Shown: positions 1-13,100, numbered from the stretch's first letter. The stretch is DNA of 64,000 bases from Marisa cornuarietis (GCA_004794655.1 SMMW01000042.1:2671001-2735000), one strand, 5' to 3'. Program-made: numbers and translations. The notes: generated by a model from the letters alone, not told the origin.

Positions 1-452
1 TGAAGTCTTGGAGGATTATGTGCAAATTGAGTCTGCAGTCTTTTCCGAAACGTGGTTGCTGAGGTGATGGTTGACATTGATGCTGGCAGAGCATTCCACA
101 GCTTAGGTGCAGCGTTTTTTGAAGACCCTGGCTCCAGTGCGCTTCTTGTTTGTGTCTTTCACTGCAGGGAGACAGAATTGTGACTGGGAGCCAGAGCCCA
201 GGCCACGTGACGGCTGGTAAGGAGGAACTACCTCTTGCAAATAGTCAGGAGCAGTTTTGAACATGCAGGACTGAGCAATCCAAACCACTTTGTGATCAAA
301 TACACTTTTTCACTGGGAGCCAGTGAAGGTTCTGTAGGATAGGGGTGATGTGCTCAGTGGACGACTTTGCACATGTGACAATCCTGGCGGCTGTGTTTTG
401 AACTCTTTGGAGTCGATCTAACTGCGTAGCAGGTATACCCCACAATGCACTA

Positions 453-1145
453 TTATAGTAGTGAGTAGTCTAATCTCGATATGATGGTAACCAGAGCAAG
501 TGAGTTGGCAGCAGCCTGAGTCGGCATGGGCCATAATCTACCTAAAGTCCTCAAAAAGTAGTAGCATTTTGACACAACAGAACTTACATGGTTACACATG
601 GAGAGCTCTGCATCAATAAAGAGCCCTAGGTCCCGTACACAGTCAGCAAAGGCTATGGAGGCATCACCAACCTGCACACCCCTAATGCCAATCTGATTCT
701 GTCTGGCCCTTGGGCCGCACAGATACGCTTCTGTCTTGTCATCGTTGAGTTTAAGACGATTCCTGATCATCCAGGCCTTCACCCCAACACAACAAGATTC
801 AAGTCCTAGAAGCTCAATCCTAGCTACTGCTGGGTCGGGGGGAAAACTGTTCAGAACCTGTGTTTTGTCAGCAAAGAACTGACATCCCATCTGAAAATAT
901 TCAATTACTAGTCCAAGCTGTAAAGTGTATACAGAAAATAATAAAGGACCCAGAATGGATCCCTGCGGTACGCCACACGCCAGAGGAACTGCCTCAGAGC
1001 CCGCAGAGCCGACAATCACTCTGAGATCTATCGGCAAGATAGGAGTAAATCCACTGCAGCGCAGCGCCCTGGATACCAGCCTCTGACGACAGTCTCTGGA
1101 GCAGCAGGCGGTGGTTGATGGTGTCAAACGCACTACTAAGGTCAA
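453..1145 (-). pseudogene. Reverse transcriptase palm-to-thumb fragment
   Basis: This 230-codon open frame is the longest intact piece of the left-edge LINE. It contains GVPQGSILGPLLFSVYT (RT motif B region), then FADK where a working enzyme has Y/F-A-D-D, then MIRNRLKLNDDKTEAYLCG (motif D region) and RDLGLFIDAELSM (thumb). The upstream palm segment with LDLSSAFDTINH (1275-994) is in another frame, so a frameshift separates the catalytic aspartates. The changed active site and the frameshift mean no activity is expected. Confidence 0.85.
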
Positions 1146-1341
1146 GTAATACTAAAAGCACTAGGTTGCCAGAGTTGACACTACAAAGAATGTCATTGGT
1201 CAGATCAGCAGCTGACTTGTCATCTACCTCAGGAAGAACAGTACTAGTTCCGTTTTTACCCAGCAAGTTGTTCACAATGTCAAAAGTCTTTCTGGGATTT
1301 CCACTATAGCAGCCTCTAGCTGCTCCTGTACAAATAAAGAT

Positions 1342-1668
1342 TTAGCCTTTTTTGACAGCACAAACATATTTATTTTTGGCTAACTTATACAGCTGTCTGT
1401 CAATCTCAAGTTTGATCTTTCTCCACTTTTTCTCTGCCAACTGTCTCTGTTTCTTGGCTTCACTCACCCCTTCACAAAACCACGCACAATCTGGTCTATC
1501 TACAACAATTTTACTAACTGCAGGCGCATGTTTATCAAGCAGCTCTAATAAAGTTTGATTATATAATTCTGCTAACTTATCAACATCTATAGGAGGATCA
1601 AATAACAACTTAGACTGAAGTAGGTCTTCTCTGAAAACCAAGTCAATCTTCTTCAAATTTTTACACAA
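1342..1668 (-). pseudogene. LINE ORF2 linker between endonuclease and RT
   Basis: A 108-codon open stretch, charged and rich in Lys/Glu, contains LLDKHAPAVSKIVVDRPDCA and WFCEGVSEAKKQR. This is the usual linker between the endonuclease and RT domains of CR1/L2-like ORF2 proteins. A near-identical segment lies on the plus strand at about 28540-28800, which shows that both copies come from one family. Confidence 0.8.
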
Positions 1669-2078
1669 AAGTGATGTCTTTTTAAGCCTTGGTCAAGAAA
1701 GATCAGTCACTAAGGACTGAACAAAATGGTCCGAAATCAGAAAATCCTCTACAACAGCTAACTCGACCAGAGACTCTGATGGCACACAAGTGATAACCCA
1801 GTCAAGAATGTGTTCAAGTCTATGAGTTGGTTTATCAATCAGCTGACAAAGACCACGGCTATCTAAAGCCTCAATCAACCGCTTCACATCATTATCCTGA
1901 GGTCTATCAAAATGAAAATTTACATCCCCCAAAACTTCTCCTTTGTAAGTAAACTGTCCAGCAGCATAGCAAACTCCTCGTGAAACAGAGAATCTGAAAG
2001 CTGATTGTTTTTAGATGGATGAGGTCTATATAAACAAGTAACCTCTAATGTCTGCTTGGCTACAAGCAAGTCATGGTT

Positions 2079-3554
2079 TTATTATTATTATTATTTTATT
2101 TATTTGTGGCTCCTCTCTTACCTTACGAATATGCTCACTATGTAAAATTGAAATAAATAATATGAACTAGCCACCCTTGATTCCTTGGCAGACAACACTT
2201 TCTTCTCTCAAAAGTCAGCAATCATGATAGGCTGGACTGAAGATTTTGCTACTTTTATTGGTTCAAAAATCTGCTCAGTTCCATGTTTCAAAAAGGTGCT
2301 AATGATATTCCTGTTCTGGAAAAATCTTGAAGCAACATTTCCCACTGCACACTACATATGTGCTTGTATGTGAATGAGGTTAGGAGTATTTACTTTAAAA
2401 CATACTGATCAACATACCTTCTCTCCTAGTATATTTTGTAGCCTTGTTAAGTATAGAGAGCCTGGCCACATGCTGTGATTCTGTACTAAACAAACATCCA
2501 TTGCTATGCTGATGGTGATGAAAAATGTTAGAATCCTGCAGAATAATGTTATATATTTGTGCTTTTATTATTCTTTATTTTAGCTTTTGGGTGGACAGGT
2601 TTTTTTTGCAGTTGTCTCCCCTCCATAACTTTTCTGGGAACAAAATTATTGAGTTAGTGTCTTATGAGAAAGGGGAAAAAAATTTACAGCAACTACTCTT
2701 TATCAAGAGTTTTAAAAAATAAAAATAGTAAAAGAGTAGGCACACATATTTTTATTTTATTCAAGATTTTCTTCTTTCATCTATTTTAAATCTTTCTGGG
2801 TTTAAATTATACTGGATGCTTTTAGAGATCAAACCGATTTTACCAGATACTGCGTCTTATCCATGTGCTCCCCTCAACGACAGGTGCCGGCCAAGAGACG
2901 ACTGACTGATAGACTTTGGCAATATCAATCTACTGTGTAAATTTCCGCATCATGCATGCATTCATTTGTGAAATATCTGAATGCAAACTTTGCATTTTCT
3001 TCCAAATAAGCATGTGCTACTCTTCATCTAAAAGAATTCAGTAATCATTAGGCATTAAGCTAAATTTGTAACACATTTCATGAGTAAATACACAATATCA
3101 ATAAATCCTTCTATCAAGCTCTGAAATGTTTAACAGTTTTAAGAAGTTAATAGGCTGAACGTTTTGCAATTAACTTATTTTCACTGAACAAGCTTTTGCT
3201 GACCTTCAAATTAAACAGGGAAAATTATCATTTTTTAACACTTTTAATATTACACTGTATTGGTAAAACTTACTTTTTTATACAATGTAAATAAAAATGG
3301 ATCGATATAAGATTTGAAGGCATTAGTAATGTGCATAATAAAATTATTTTTAATTATGTAAAGTATGGGGTATATCTGTATATATTTATGTACTTTGAAA
3401 GTCTAGTCTGTGCTCTGCTGAAAATTTCAATTTGAAAGCAATAATTTTATTTGGTTTTCTTATTATACTTGTGTGCATCCAAAATACTAATGACAATAAT
3501 AGCACTTTCTACACCACATGCACACACACACACACACACAAAGAACATACAGTG
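2079..3554. other. AT-rich intergenic stretch, no gene seen
   Basis: An (ATT)n run at about 2079-2096 directly abuts the truncated LINE and may be the tail of another insertion. The remainder is AT-rich with no convincing exon, RNA gene or repeat structure. A short (CA)n run lies at 3523-3540. Confidence 0.5.
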
Positions 3555-3850
3555 GAAGATAAGAAGCCCACTGAACCAGGGCCTTCAAAAACGCTGCACC
3601 TAAGCTGTGGAATGCTCTGCCATCATCACTGTCAACTATCACCTCAGCAACCACATATCGGAAAAGACTGCATGAAGACTCATATTTGTTTACTTAAGAT
3701 GGTTTTCAACAACCAAGCACCACTTCTGTCTTTATTATTTTTTACTTTCCTGTTGTTTTATTTTTCTTTCTTCTCTTCTGTTTTTGCTGTGCAATGAGAA
3801 TTCTTCTGAATGGATACCTGTGCATTATAAATGGACATAATCATCATCCT
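3555..3850 (+). mobile_element. 3'-end scrap of the left-edge LINE family
   Basis: The bases around 3580-3690 match, in reverse orientation, the stretch at about 60-130 of the window: the C-terminal coding end of the CR1/L2-like family, where both copies carry the same run of bases around AAAACGCTGCACCTAAGC. The scrap then passes into a 3' end with a GCATTATAAATGG-type motif near 3820. Frames are broken. It is a severely 5'-truncated copy in the opposite orientation. Confidence 0.6.
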
Positions 3851-4193
3851 CATTCAGTACCTGCACCAACAACCGCCCCATGACTATATAAGACACAATG
3901 TGAAAAGGCAACACAAATATTAATTCAAGTGCCATACTTGCATTCTGTAAAGCGAAAGTGATGTCAGGCTTCTGGTTTTATTGAAAAACTGTTATTTCAC
4001 ACTTTCGGGAAAGTTTTAGTTTATAAAGATGGTATATATTATTGCATGACCAAAATGTATGCATTGTTTCCCAAAAGGGAAGCAAAACCAATTTTATTTA
4101 TAAAAAGATGTTTATTTTGTTATTTCGAGGGCGAAGCCTAAAATTTAGTGCTTAAAAAAAGTCCTGCAAACTATATATAAGCTGGTAAACGTG
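3851..4193. other. Intergenic spacer, nothing recognised
   Basis: AT-rich sequence between two retroelement copies, with no coding or structural signal seen. Confidence 0.4.
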
Positions 4194-4206
4194 ACTAGAA
4201 ATTTCT
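4194..4206 (+). repeat. 13-bp target-site duplication, left copy
   Basis: ACTAGAAATTTCT here is repeated exactly at 6493-6505. The right copy follows immediately after an (AAC)n tail, as expected for target-primed insertion of a LINE between the two copies. Confidence 0.75.
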
Positions 4207-6492
4207 AGAATGTTTAGAATTTCTATTATTTCTAGAATAAAAAATTCTAAAAAGAATCATAGGAATTGACAAGATCCAAGAGGACCTCCATGAAGTAGCA
4301 AACTGGTTAAAATATAATGGCTTTAAATTATCAGCCCCCAAAACCCAGGCGATAATATTTAAAAAACCAAACCAAAAGATGGAATATCCCAAACTAAAAC
4401 TAAACCAAACAACCATTACCTATAGCTCCCAGGTACAATTCTTAGGAGTAATTTTCTCGGATAAAACAAACTGGTCCCCCTATGTAGATAAAATAACGAA
4501 AGCTGCCAAAAAGGGAATTAACCTAATGAGAGTAGTAAGTGGTAACAACTGGGGCACCCACCCAAAATCCCTTCTTAACCTATACCAAGCCCATGTAATG
4601 TCAAAGCTGCTTTATGCAGCCCCACTCCTAGTTCACCTGAGGTCAAACCACATAGCTAAACTCCAGTCAGTCCAGGCCCGAGCATTAAAAGTAGTGTTGG
4701 GTGTACCTTCGCACACTCCAAACCTGTCGATATTGGCAGAGACGGGACAAAAACCAATAGACCTGATTATCAAGGAGAGGACAGCCACCTACTACTATAA
4801 GACGCAGTGTCTCCCTACCGACCACCCAGTCCGACAGATCCACATACAACCCCACAGACACAGAACAGGCCGCCCCACCCCACAACCCACTATTCAACAA
4901 CACACCCAACATATAGAAAACACAAAAGGAGCAGAAACGGCAATTACAGCACCCTACCCACACACCAACATGCAAACTCCACCTTGGACACTTCCGCGAC
5001 CACAAATAGACACTGACCTCACCAAATACAACAAAGGCAGCCACCAATACCAAATCACCTCAGAGATCAAACTCAAACTGAGCACCACCTACAAGGACTT
5101 TACACAAATATATACGGATGGCTCCCATGACCCTGAAGCGCAAGCAACCGGGCTGGGAATCTATTCTCCTGACAACATGACCCTTTCAATCAAACTCCCA
5201 ACCCACACGTCAATCTTCACAGCCGAGATGACTGCTATACAGACAGCTCTTGAGACGACACGACTCAAACTGAGAGACACTGAACAACGACAATTCCTTA
5301 TACTATCGGACTCCCTGTCAGCACTCCAGGCGCTTAAAAACCAATCATCCAACAGAATAGACATTGTATATGAGATACTGTCCCTCATAAATAAAATTAA
5401 CAAGGAAAACGGAGACGTCAGGTTCCTTTGGGTCCCCTCCCATATTGGGATTAAAGGAAACGAGAAAGCTGACAAACTAGCAAAACTGGCTGTAAAGCAG
5501 AGTAGCAGTCCTAAAGTCACCACCCTAAACATCTCTATTTCACCAACTGAGAGAAGAATAGCCATAAAACCAGCAATACAAACAAGATGGCAGGAGAAAT
5601 ATAAAACTGAAGGGAAAGGAACTAGGAGACTGGTAGATGACCAACCCAGTAATACGCTACTTTTTTTTAATTCAAGTAGGCCCCGCCAGTCTAAGATAAC
5701 TAGAATGAGGCTAAGTGGAGAATATTTAATTACATACAAAGACCCTATAACATGCATATGTGGGGACAGGCTTAGCACCCCACATGTGCTTTTGGAGTGT
5801 CATGAAAACAAAGAAGAAAGAGAAGAATTAAGACAGGTCTTAAATAAACATAGGCTGGCACTGAACATTAACAACTGTCTTAACCCACCAAAAGAGCAGT
5901 GGCATACTATACTGTCATTAGTAGTAACAATGGTAACAAGCCACCCTCATGCTAAGCTCATATAAACAGATAAAAGGGTATGACTAAATAGCTCCTCCCC
6001 CTGGGAAACTCTGATAACTGAAACAAAAACCCATAGGTTAGGATATAACTGAACAAATGAGCTTGCTAGCATAACATTATTCTTCAAATCAGTATAAAAA
6101 CAACTTGAAACAATGGTCTCTCATAACCAGAGCTTTAAAAAAAAAAAAAGGCCAAGCATAAATCTCAATAAGTCCTCAAACTAAGTCTAGGATATAGAAA
6201 TAGGGCAACCTAAGAGATCCGGCAACCTGGAGAGTACGCCACCTCTGCGGACTTGGCAGGCCTACAGGACATAAGAGAACGGCACTACAGATGGCAGAGG
6301 ACACCAACACCAGTAAACAACACCTGCGGCGAAAGAGAACGACAACCCTTCTCCCGGTCCCTTCCTTCCTTACCACCACCACCTCCAGCTTCCCCCTCTG
6401 CTCCCCCCTTGCCCCCCCCCTCCACAGTGCGAAATCGCCTTTCGGTGGAAGCACTTTCCCTTTCAAAGACAACAACAACAACAACAACAACA
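4207..6492 (+). mobile_element. 5'-truncated RNase H-bearing LINE with target duplication
   Basis: The insertion is bounded by identical 13-bp duplications. It contains the end of an RT domain, a full RNase H domain and a C-terminal zinc-knuckle-like segment in one open frame, then about 530 bp of 3' sequence ending in a (CAA)n run at 6472-6492. An internal A-run at 6137-6149 is not the end of the element. Non-LTR elements that carry their own RNase H belong to the I/Ingi/Jockey-type lineages; the exact clade is not resolved here. The 5' part (endonuclease and RT catalytic core) is missing. A TA-rich filler with repeated TTCTAGAA-like words lies at 4207-4245, at the truncation point. Confidence 0.85.
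4239..5965 (+). CDS. LINE ORF2 C-terminal half: RT thumb plus RNase H
   Basis: The open frame runs from just after a stop at 4238 to TAA at 5965; the first ATG is at 4379 (528 codons from there). The upstream codons still read as RT (LHEVANWLKYNGFKLS), so the ATG is not a natural start. Residues counted from the ATG: RT thumb/connection about 1-140, a proline/histidine/threonine-rich spacer about 150-215, RNase H about 240-380 with IYTDGSHD, an acidic residue in FTAEMTAIQTALE, LSDSLSALQALK and WVPSHIGIKGNEKADKLA. These supply the four acidic positions and the histidine of an active RNase H. A CxC..H...C cluster (CICGD..HVLLECHE, about 460-480) follows. No stop or frameshift over 1.7 kb points to a young insertion, though without RT palm or endonuclease it cannot move itself. 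Confidence 0.85.
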
Positions 6493-6505
6493 ACTAGAAA
6501 TTTCT
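6493..6505 (+). repeat. 13-bp target-site duplication, right copy
   Basis: This is an exact copy of 4194-4206, directly after the (CAA)n tail of the RNase H-bearing LINE. Confidence 0.75.
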
Positions 6506-6550
6506 GTAACATATGTATTACGGTCTATAGCCTATAGTCAAACGAAAGAT

Positions 6551-6615
6551 ACTGGTCGAATAGACTCTTCGCCGTGGTCGAACTGGTAAATGGTCGAATC
6601 GAACAGCCTCCGATG
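6551..6615 (+). repeat. Partial copy of the GGTCGA repeat seen at 19006-19470
   Basis: Repeated words of the form TGGTCGAA..TGGTCGAATCGA followed by CAGCCTCC resemble the right end of the inverted-repeat element in SLC6-like intron 6. The matching opposite end is not recognisable here, so this is at most a fragment. Confidence 0.4.
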
Positions 6616-9600
6616 TACGTCTTCAACCGAAAACGATAATTATCGTCTCTGAAGGTCCGTGCTATGATGAAGACTTCACATACACGGACTATGTAAATCC
6701 GTGAAAGATGTCATCTGCTTGTGTTTGTGAGATTTCCTTTTCAACGTCTCCTAATAAAAACTGCTGAAAAAATAATCTTATTCTCTGAACTTAATACTAA
6801 ATTGGATTTTTGCTGAGTTGCTCTTCGACACGAACGGACATATGTCGAAGTTGCATTTGTGTGCTGTGCGCACGCACACCGGAAACAGCCGGCTGTTGTG
6901 ACTGCAATTGATGATCACTGACGATGTTGAATCTGCATGTCCTCATTATTCATATTTTCTGACAGTTGTAAGCTTGTGAGGTAAATCGGACCTCAACCTA
7001 TGTTCAAATGTGATCGTCCAATAACCAGTGAGTACATAGAATGACTTTTTAAACCCTGGTTTCTATTTGAACTTGCACAGTGCACAGCTTTTAGTCAAGG
7101 ATATGATTTGTTGAATGTGTTTGTTCTCGTTTCTGCTCAATCATTCTAGGTTATTTCTTATTAATAAAGACAGCTTATTAGCTTATTTGAAATAATTTTA
7201 TTTAATTAGGTTATTATGGTTAAAACAATCAGATATAGCTGGAGACATGACAGTGCAAGTACAATCATAAACAGAATAAACCCACAATATACTCAGCTTG
7301 ATTGAAACCACTGAAAGAGCACTGTTAGCAATCTTGCCGTGACTGGAAAAACGAGCAAATTCATGTACATGTAATGGTGGATTCACAAAAAGGAAACAAA
7401 TAACAGGCTGTCTCACACTCTTTTTAAGTGGATTTGCATGTATTGTACTAAGTATAAGTACATATCTTAGGCCTCCATCTCAGTTCTTAGTCTGTAGTCA
7501 TCCTGGACCAGCAAGTGTAGTGTAGGATGATGAAAGTCAAAATTATTTATTGGGGGATTAAAATGATGAGCTGAAAATCAGGTCAGTAAAGAACATAGTA
7601 AGTTTTTATCCCATGCTTTAATCCTTTTGACACTAATGCAATTAAAGATGACAATATTATAACTTAAACTCCAAATGGTAGATATTACCACTAGTTTGAA
7701 TTCATCTTTACTACCTAAACTATTGCTGAATAGCCATTAAAGAAGTGCAACCTAATGTTTGCAAAAGAAAAAAAAAGACCACGTCTAAGTTGACTCAGAC
7801 TCACTTAAACCAGCAAAACCTGCTGAAACCATTTCCATTCAGCATATTATATAGGTCTGACTCTAATCATAGTTATGAAATGGCATTTCTTCATTTTTAT
7901 TGTAGTGATAATGCTGGAATCGTGCATTTCTTGTTCTTGGTGTTAGTGCTACTTTTAGTCTTATTAACCAGTAAATTGAACACATACTCCTTCTCTGTGA
8001 TGCAGCTTTAGAATATCTTAAAGAGTTGTCTGTTGTAATATCAACCACTGTGCAATCATCAGTACTGATTTAAGTTTGCCTGTTAATAATTATCCTAATT
8101 TACTACAAACAAACCCAAACATTTTAAACGATTCTGAGTTATTACAAATAGATATATAGCTTGTCCAAGCTTCTCCTTATTAGTTCTTCAGGTGGCAGGA
8201 AAGGGAGATAATTTCTTAAGTGGCAAAAACATCAAAGAGTTGCTGTACTAGGTAAATAAGGAAATACTAACTGCTGACTGGTTCAGACAAAAGGGTTAGG
8301 GTTACTCGAAGCACGTACATAAAGGGAGTGCTTCAAGAAGTGTTCATTACCATACACTGGTCTGAAAATGTGTCCAATATGCTTGCTAGACTATCATAAA
8401 TGATTCATGCTTAATTACCAGAAACAAATTGGAACTATAGACATTGTACTTAATAAATTAACTCCTACAAAATGCATACATTATCTTAAATGATCACAAC
8501 TGGCCATGCCATATAGGCCTCTGTACCTAAGTTACAATAACCAGATTGCAACTGCATTATCACCCTACGAGTTGCCAAAAATAGGTTCAAAGCAGTTAGT
8601 CTTCCTTAACTTTGTTGTCCAAAACAAGACCAAACCAGAAACAGGTCACATCCGGAAAGATATAGGAGAACTCTGTAGCAAGTAATCTGTTAACAGCTGA
8701 TGATTTTAGAGTTGTCAAGTTCTTATCATTTTGAACAGCTTGACAACCATTCTGATGCTTTTGATTGCTATCTTTTGAATAAGTTAAGCACCCCTCCTGA
8801 GACTAGTTATGTGATAGTGACAGGGAACATGCTAAGACACTTGAGACATACTCCAAACCATAAGAAAGACAGTTGTTTCATTAAGTGATATGATGATTTG
8901 CAATACCCAGCCGGTATTGTGGCATGACTGTAATTTTTCATGGTCAAAAGCAGTCTTTGCTTGCTAAAAGAAATGCATCATGTTAAGCTTTTGCCTTTGT
9001 CACTCAGCTATGTTTATATCTTCTTACAGGATAGTTGAATCTATATTATTTGTAACTTAGTTCTGTAGTGTTTGCACCTTCCACATGGGTAATAAAATGG
9101 TGGTAATTTTTATCTTAAGCCTTTTTGAAGCCTGGATGTAATGTTAAACTATGGAGGGAACATACTACTATAGCAATATACTATCATGCACACATGGATG
9201 TATACATGTATATATACACACATATATTTATATTAAATGTATTTGTGTATACATTTCTAGGCACAAGGCTTGAAGGCTTCACACCATCCTTATCTCTGAC
9301 TGACAGGCATTCCTTCTAATTAAGTCTGTACCGCTGTGTGATTGTTGGGAACAGCACTAATGAAACCTTAGTTTTATATCCGTTAGCCATTAGCCAGATA
9401 TCATCAGTAGGAGTGGTTCTGGTGTGTGTCATCTAATAGCTTATGCTGTTGCTGTCTTGCATTTCTTACAGCAGGACTAGCTGGCCCACTCACTTTTGCT
9501 CTGACATTCTGTCATACACTCAGGCATGCAGAAACTGATCTTCTCATGAAATTGTGTCATGTCAAGCGTTAGCAGTCTTGTGCACCCAGAGAGGATATAT

Positions 9601-12600
9601 GATCTTCACTGGCAAATGATAACACTGTTTTCCATCTACTAAAGGAGAATGCCTGATTGATTATCACAGTCAGTATAAATCTTCACTATTGTGCATATAC
9701 ACATATACTTATACAGCTTGAAGTTGGCATTACACACACACACTCACAAATAGGCTTTGTGTTGCATAAAGAGTGAAAGGGACAGAATGACCAGATAAGA
9801 TTCCTTATCACATCTTTATAGGCCAGCTTAATTAGAGAGAGATTTTTATTTCACATTTGTGATCAAATAATTTTCTTTTGGTGTAAAGTTTTTGATGGAG
9901 TTTTTCACTGAAATGGCTTTTCACATTTTTCACTGAAATGGCTTATTAAAACTACATCTTTAACTAAAGATGAACAGATTGGATATATTTTTTAGTCTGT
10001 CAAAAGTAAGCAAAGTGATGTTAGTATTAGAGCTAATTTCTTGAGATTCGTGTTCATCGTTGTGTATTTATGAGTGTGCTCGAGTCAGTGATCTGATTGC
10101 TGCATAGCTGAGCATCCTGTATTATCTGAGCATACTTCTTTAATCTGAAAATTCAAGTACTACTTCTTATGATACTGTTTATTTATAGATTTCCTTTTTC
10201 TATCTCTAAAGGCAGAATCAAAGCACTTGATATAAATATGCAAACATTCATGAAGATGCACAAGTATATACCATAGTTACTATCATGCTCACAGACACAT
10301 CCAGTAATGCAAAGGAATTTTGAAATGATAAAAAATTTTCCAATGTTACTTTAAGTAATGCTACTATTGTACTATCCAGAAAAAACTGATTTTGCCATCT
10401 TATTTTGATGGAGATAAAGAATAATACATAAGGCTATCAGTGTTTTCATCTGAACTAGCAGATTTACCATTGTCTTTGGGCACAAAATGAGTAAATGTTA
10501 CCTTCCTTATCAGGAGATGCTCATATTATGAGACTGAGGTATAGTTGACCTAATGACCTTGCCAACAGCAGAATTTTTGTTCAGATTTCCATTAGTTCTA
10601 GTCAAGGCGAAGGTCACTGCAATTTACTCTAATTGCAAGCTCTCTTGATGTCTGTTTACAAGGATGTTGCCATATTCCTCCTAAAAGTCAACAGTTAGAC
10701 ATACATTGTAGTCATGCCACAAGTCACCAGCAAAGTAATTTGGAAATCATATAATTTAATCTGGACAGTGGTATTTAGCTATATTGATCATTTTATATGC
10801 TTGTACAGCTCACATTGTTATGTTTTTAATTGCTAGTCTGTTGTGTACCTAAATTTTGCATGTGTTTTAGTATTTATAAATGGATATGATTGTCCTAAGA
10901 GTAAGACTAGAGATTTTGAAAGACAAAAGCAACATATAAGTAGCTGCAAAATAGGGCTAAGAAGAGAAATGGTCATCTTGTAGACAAACATTTAATACTA
11001 TTTTGCCTGTTCATTTATAGTTAAGTACCTTTTTCTGGTCAGATGTTGAACTGAAATTGCATTCCTTTCCATGTCTTTCTGCAGGTTAAGCCAGATTATG
11101 TATAGGCCTAAGTGTTATAACCAGAATATATTTAGAAGTAAAAAGCTAAACATTTGAATAGTGTTTAATGGAAGGATTACACACTGTTGTTGCTTTAGGG
11201 AGTTGTAAGGAAAGACAATCTGCCATTGTGCTTATTTCCTTGCACATCAGGGCACAGCGTCAACCTGTCCTGAAGCTTTACAGCCTTGCTGTCAGGGTTT
11301 AATACTGTTCATCATAGAAACACTTAAGGGCTGCACAAAAATGCCATGTAAGTCTCAAAATAGTGTCATGCATTTGTGTTCATTTTTCTTTGAACTGGCA
11401 TCCATAAACACAAAAATCAGGGTGGTGTGGTATATATATATATATATGTGCATGTCTGTGTATGGTATTTTTTCTTCTCTAGAAGAATTTCCATGTTTTT
11501 AGTGTTGCTGTCTATTATTGTTGAATTAGAGCTCAGCCTGGTTAGTTGCTTTTTTATGTTTTTTGCTGGTTCTGAAATTTACTTTGCCTAGATATATTCA
11601 CGGACATGCATGATGCTCAGAAAAATGGGTAGCCTTAAAACAAGAAAAATTAAAAGACAAAGATTTTTACACATTTTTCATTCTTGCTGTACCAAGATTG
11701 TAGAAGTGCAGTATTGCTCTGAAGGAAATGTGGACAGCATAAAAGTCATCCTTTTATTTTCCTGGTCCACTTGTCTTTTAACATAACATTTCACTATTGA
11801 TAATCTGGGAATGCTGCAATGTTTTTCTTTCTTTTCTGACAGTATTTTTTCCAGTGAAACATACATTATTATCCTGCATGCAAAAAATAATAATTCACAT
11901 TTTTCTTTTGTCTACTTTTCATCATCTTATCTATTCTTGATTTTGTCATCTGTTCAGGTTTGGGTTTAAAACACATGTAAATCTCTTCCTTGTGCCATCT
12001 CCTCTTTCTCCTGGTTAGAGGCTTAATTAGAGATGCAAAAAGAATGTGCTGTGCTTACATATATTACTGTATCTTATAAATAGAGTATGGTGATGTTTGT
12101 ATGCATTTGTGGCAGGCAGGCAATGGTTAATAATTATGCAAAAATACAGTATTAGTCTGGCCGCCACAAAATTTGGCATGAATGTTCATTTCAGTTATGA
12201 CTTGCTCATGGGTTATGTTTGGATGGGATATGTTGCCCAAAACATGTTTATTTTTAATGGTAATGTTCTTTATAGTAAGATGTAACCAGTTTCTCCAGAC
12301 GAAACAATACTAGGCATAAGAAATTGTAACACACATAAATATACCCAAACATTACATATATATATATATAGATGTATACTACATTGCACAAATCTAAACA
12401 TTATAATTTGAGAAGGTATAGATGACAAAGGGGTAGAGGAGAGAAAGAGCAGACAATTGCTGGCAGATGGTGCCAGAGAAGATTTTATCTCTCCCTTTCT
12501 TTACTCAAAACCTTGTGCCCCTTCTAGCCAGCATGAGCCAACAACCTCAGTTTAGGGAAGGGACATCAGGAGTACAAATGTTACACTAAAATTGATGCTG

Positions 12601-13100
12601 CACATGAATAATCATGCTTTAAGGAAGTGATACATCGAAAGTTGATGTCACAGTGGAAAAGTTAGCACCAATGTATATATATATAAAGTACAAATTTTGT
12701 TAATATATGGTAAATCTGTGTAGGTTTGTGTTCTGTGTGTTGCAGCACAAGCTGTGAATGGTGTTAGCAGGATAAAACTGCATTGATCAAGTCCCTCCTT
12801 GTTTCTAATGCTGTCACATCTGGTGGCTAATATAACTTTTTTATTGCTGACATCACATCTTGATAAGTTGAAGGAAAGTTTTCACTATGATTCATCATGC
12901 TGACTTGTGTTAAAGGATCACAGTATAGTGCCAGAAAACTCAACATGCAGAAAATCTGCTCACGCTTATCTGTGAAGTCATTTTGAAAGTGATGTTGTGA
13001 ACAAAAAAATACATTGTCTAGAAAGACGCACTATATTGTTGAATCTACCAGTCTGGTTTTCCTGATATTCTTATCACTATCCATTAGTCCTTGTCTTCAG
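6616..13100. other. Upstream flank or missing first intron of the SLC6-like gene
   Basis: Because the first visible exon of the SLC6-like gene begins with a phase-0 acceptor, this 6.5-kb stretch must hold, or precede, its 5' exon(s). I could not identify them: no ATG-containing open stretch here ends in a good phase-0 donor. The somewhat less AT-rich segment 6610-6920 is a possible promoter or 5'UTR area, but that is a guess. The rest is AT-rich with short (TA)n tracts near 11432-11446 and 12357-12370, and a 24-bp near-duplication at 9901-9950. Confidence 0.4.

Larger units (their letters stand above)
1..2078 (-). mobile_element. CR1/L2-like non-LTR retrotransposon, decayed, off left edge
   Basis: Read on the minus strand this gives, in order, the second half of an AP-type endonuclease (YRPHPS near 2030; GDVNFHFD near 1925; HILDWV near 1810; SDH near 1725), a linker (1668-1342), the fingers and palm of a reverse transcriptase (LDLSSAFDTINH near 1120; GVPQGSILGPLL near 960) and the thumb with C-terminal region (to position 1). 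The pieces lie in different frames with stops between them, and the catalytic YADD-type box reads FADK (about 870), so the copy is dead. The 5' part of the endonuclease is missing beyond about 2078 and the 3' end lies outside the window. LDLS.AFDT with GVPQGS is typical of the CR1/L2 group; clade assignment is by motif only. Confidence 0.9.

Noticed and set aside
4685..5053. Minus-strand frame rich in Trp/Cys/Val
   Set aside because: Antisense of the proline/threonine-rich spacer of the RNase H LINE protein.
5161..5778. 205-codon minus-strand frame
   Set aside because: Antisense shadow of the RNase H domain, which has clear catalytic motifs on the plus strand.
6176..6537. Several overlapping frames with poly-Val, poly-Asn or poly-Thr
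   Set aside because: Readings of the (CAA)n tail and the pyrimidine-rich 3' end of the LINE.
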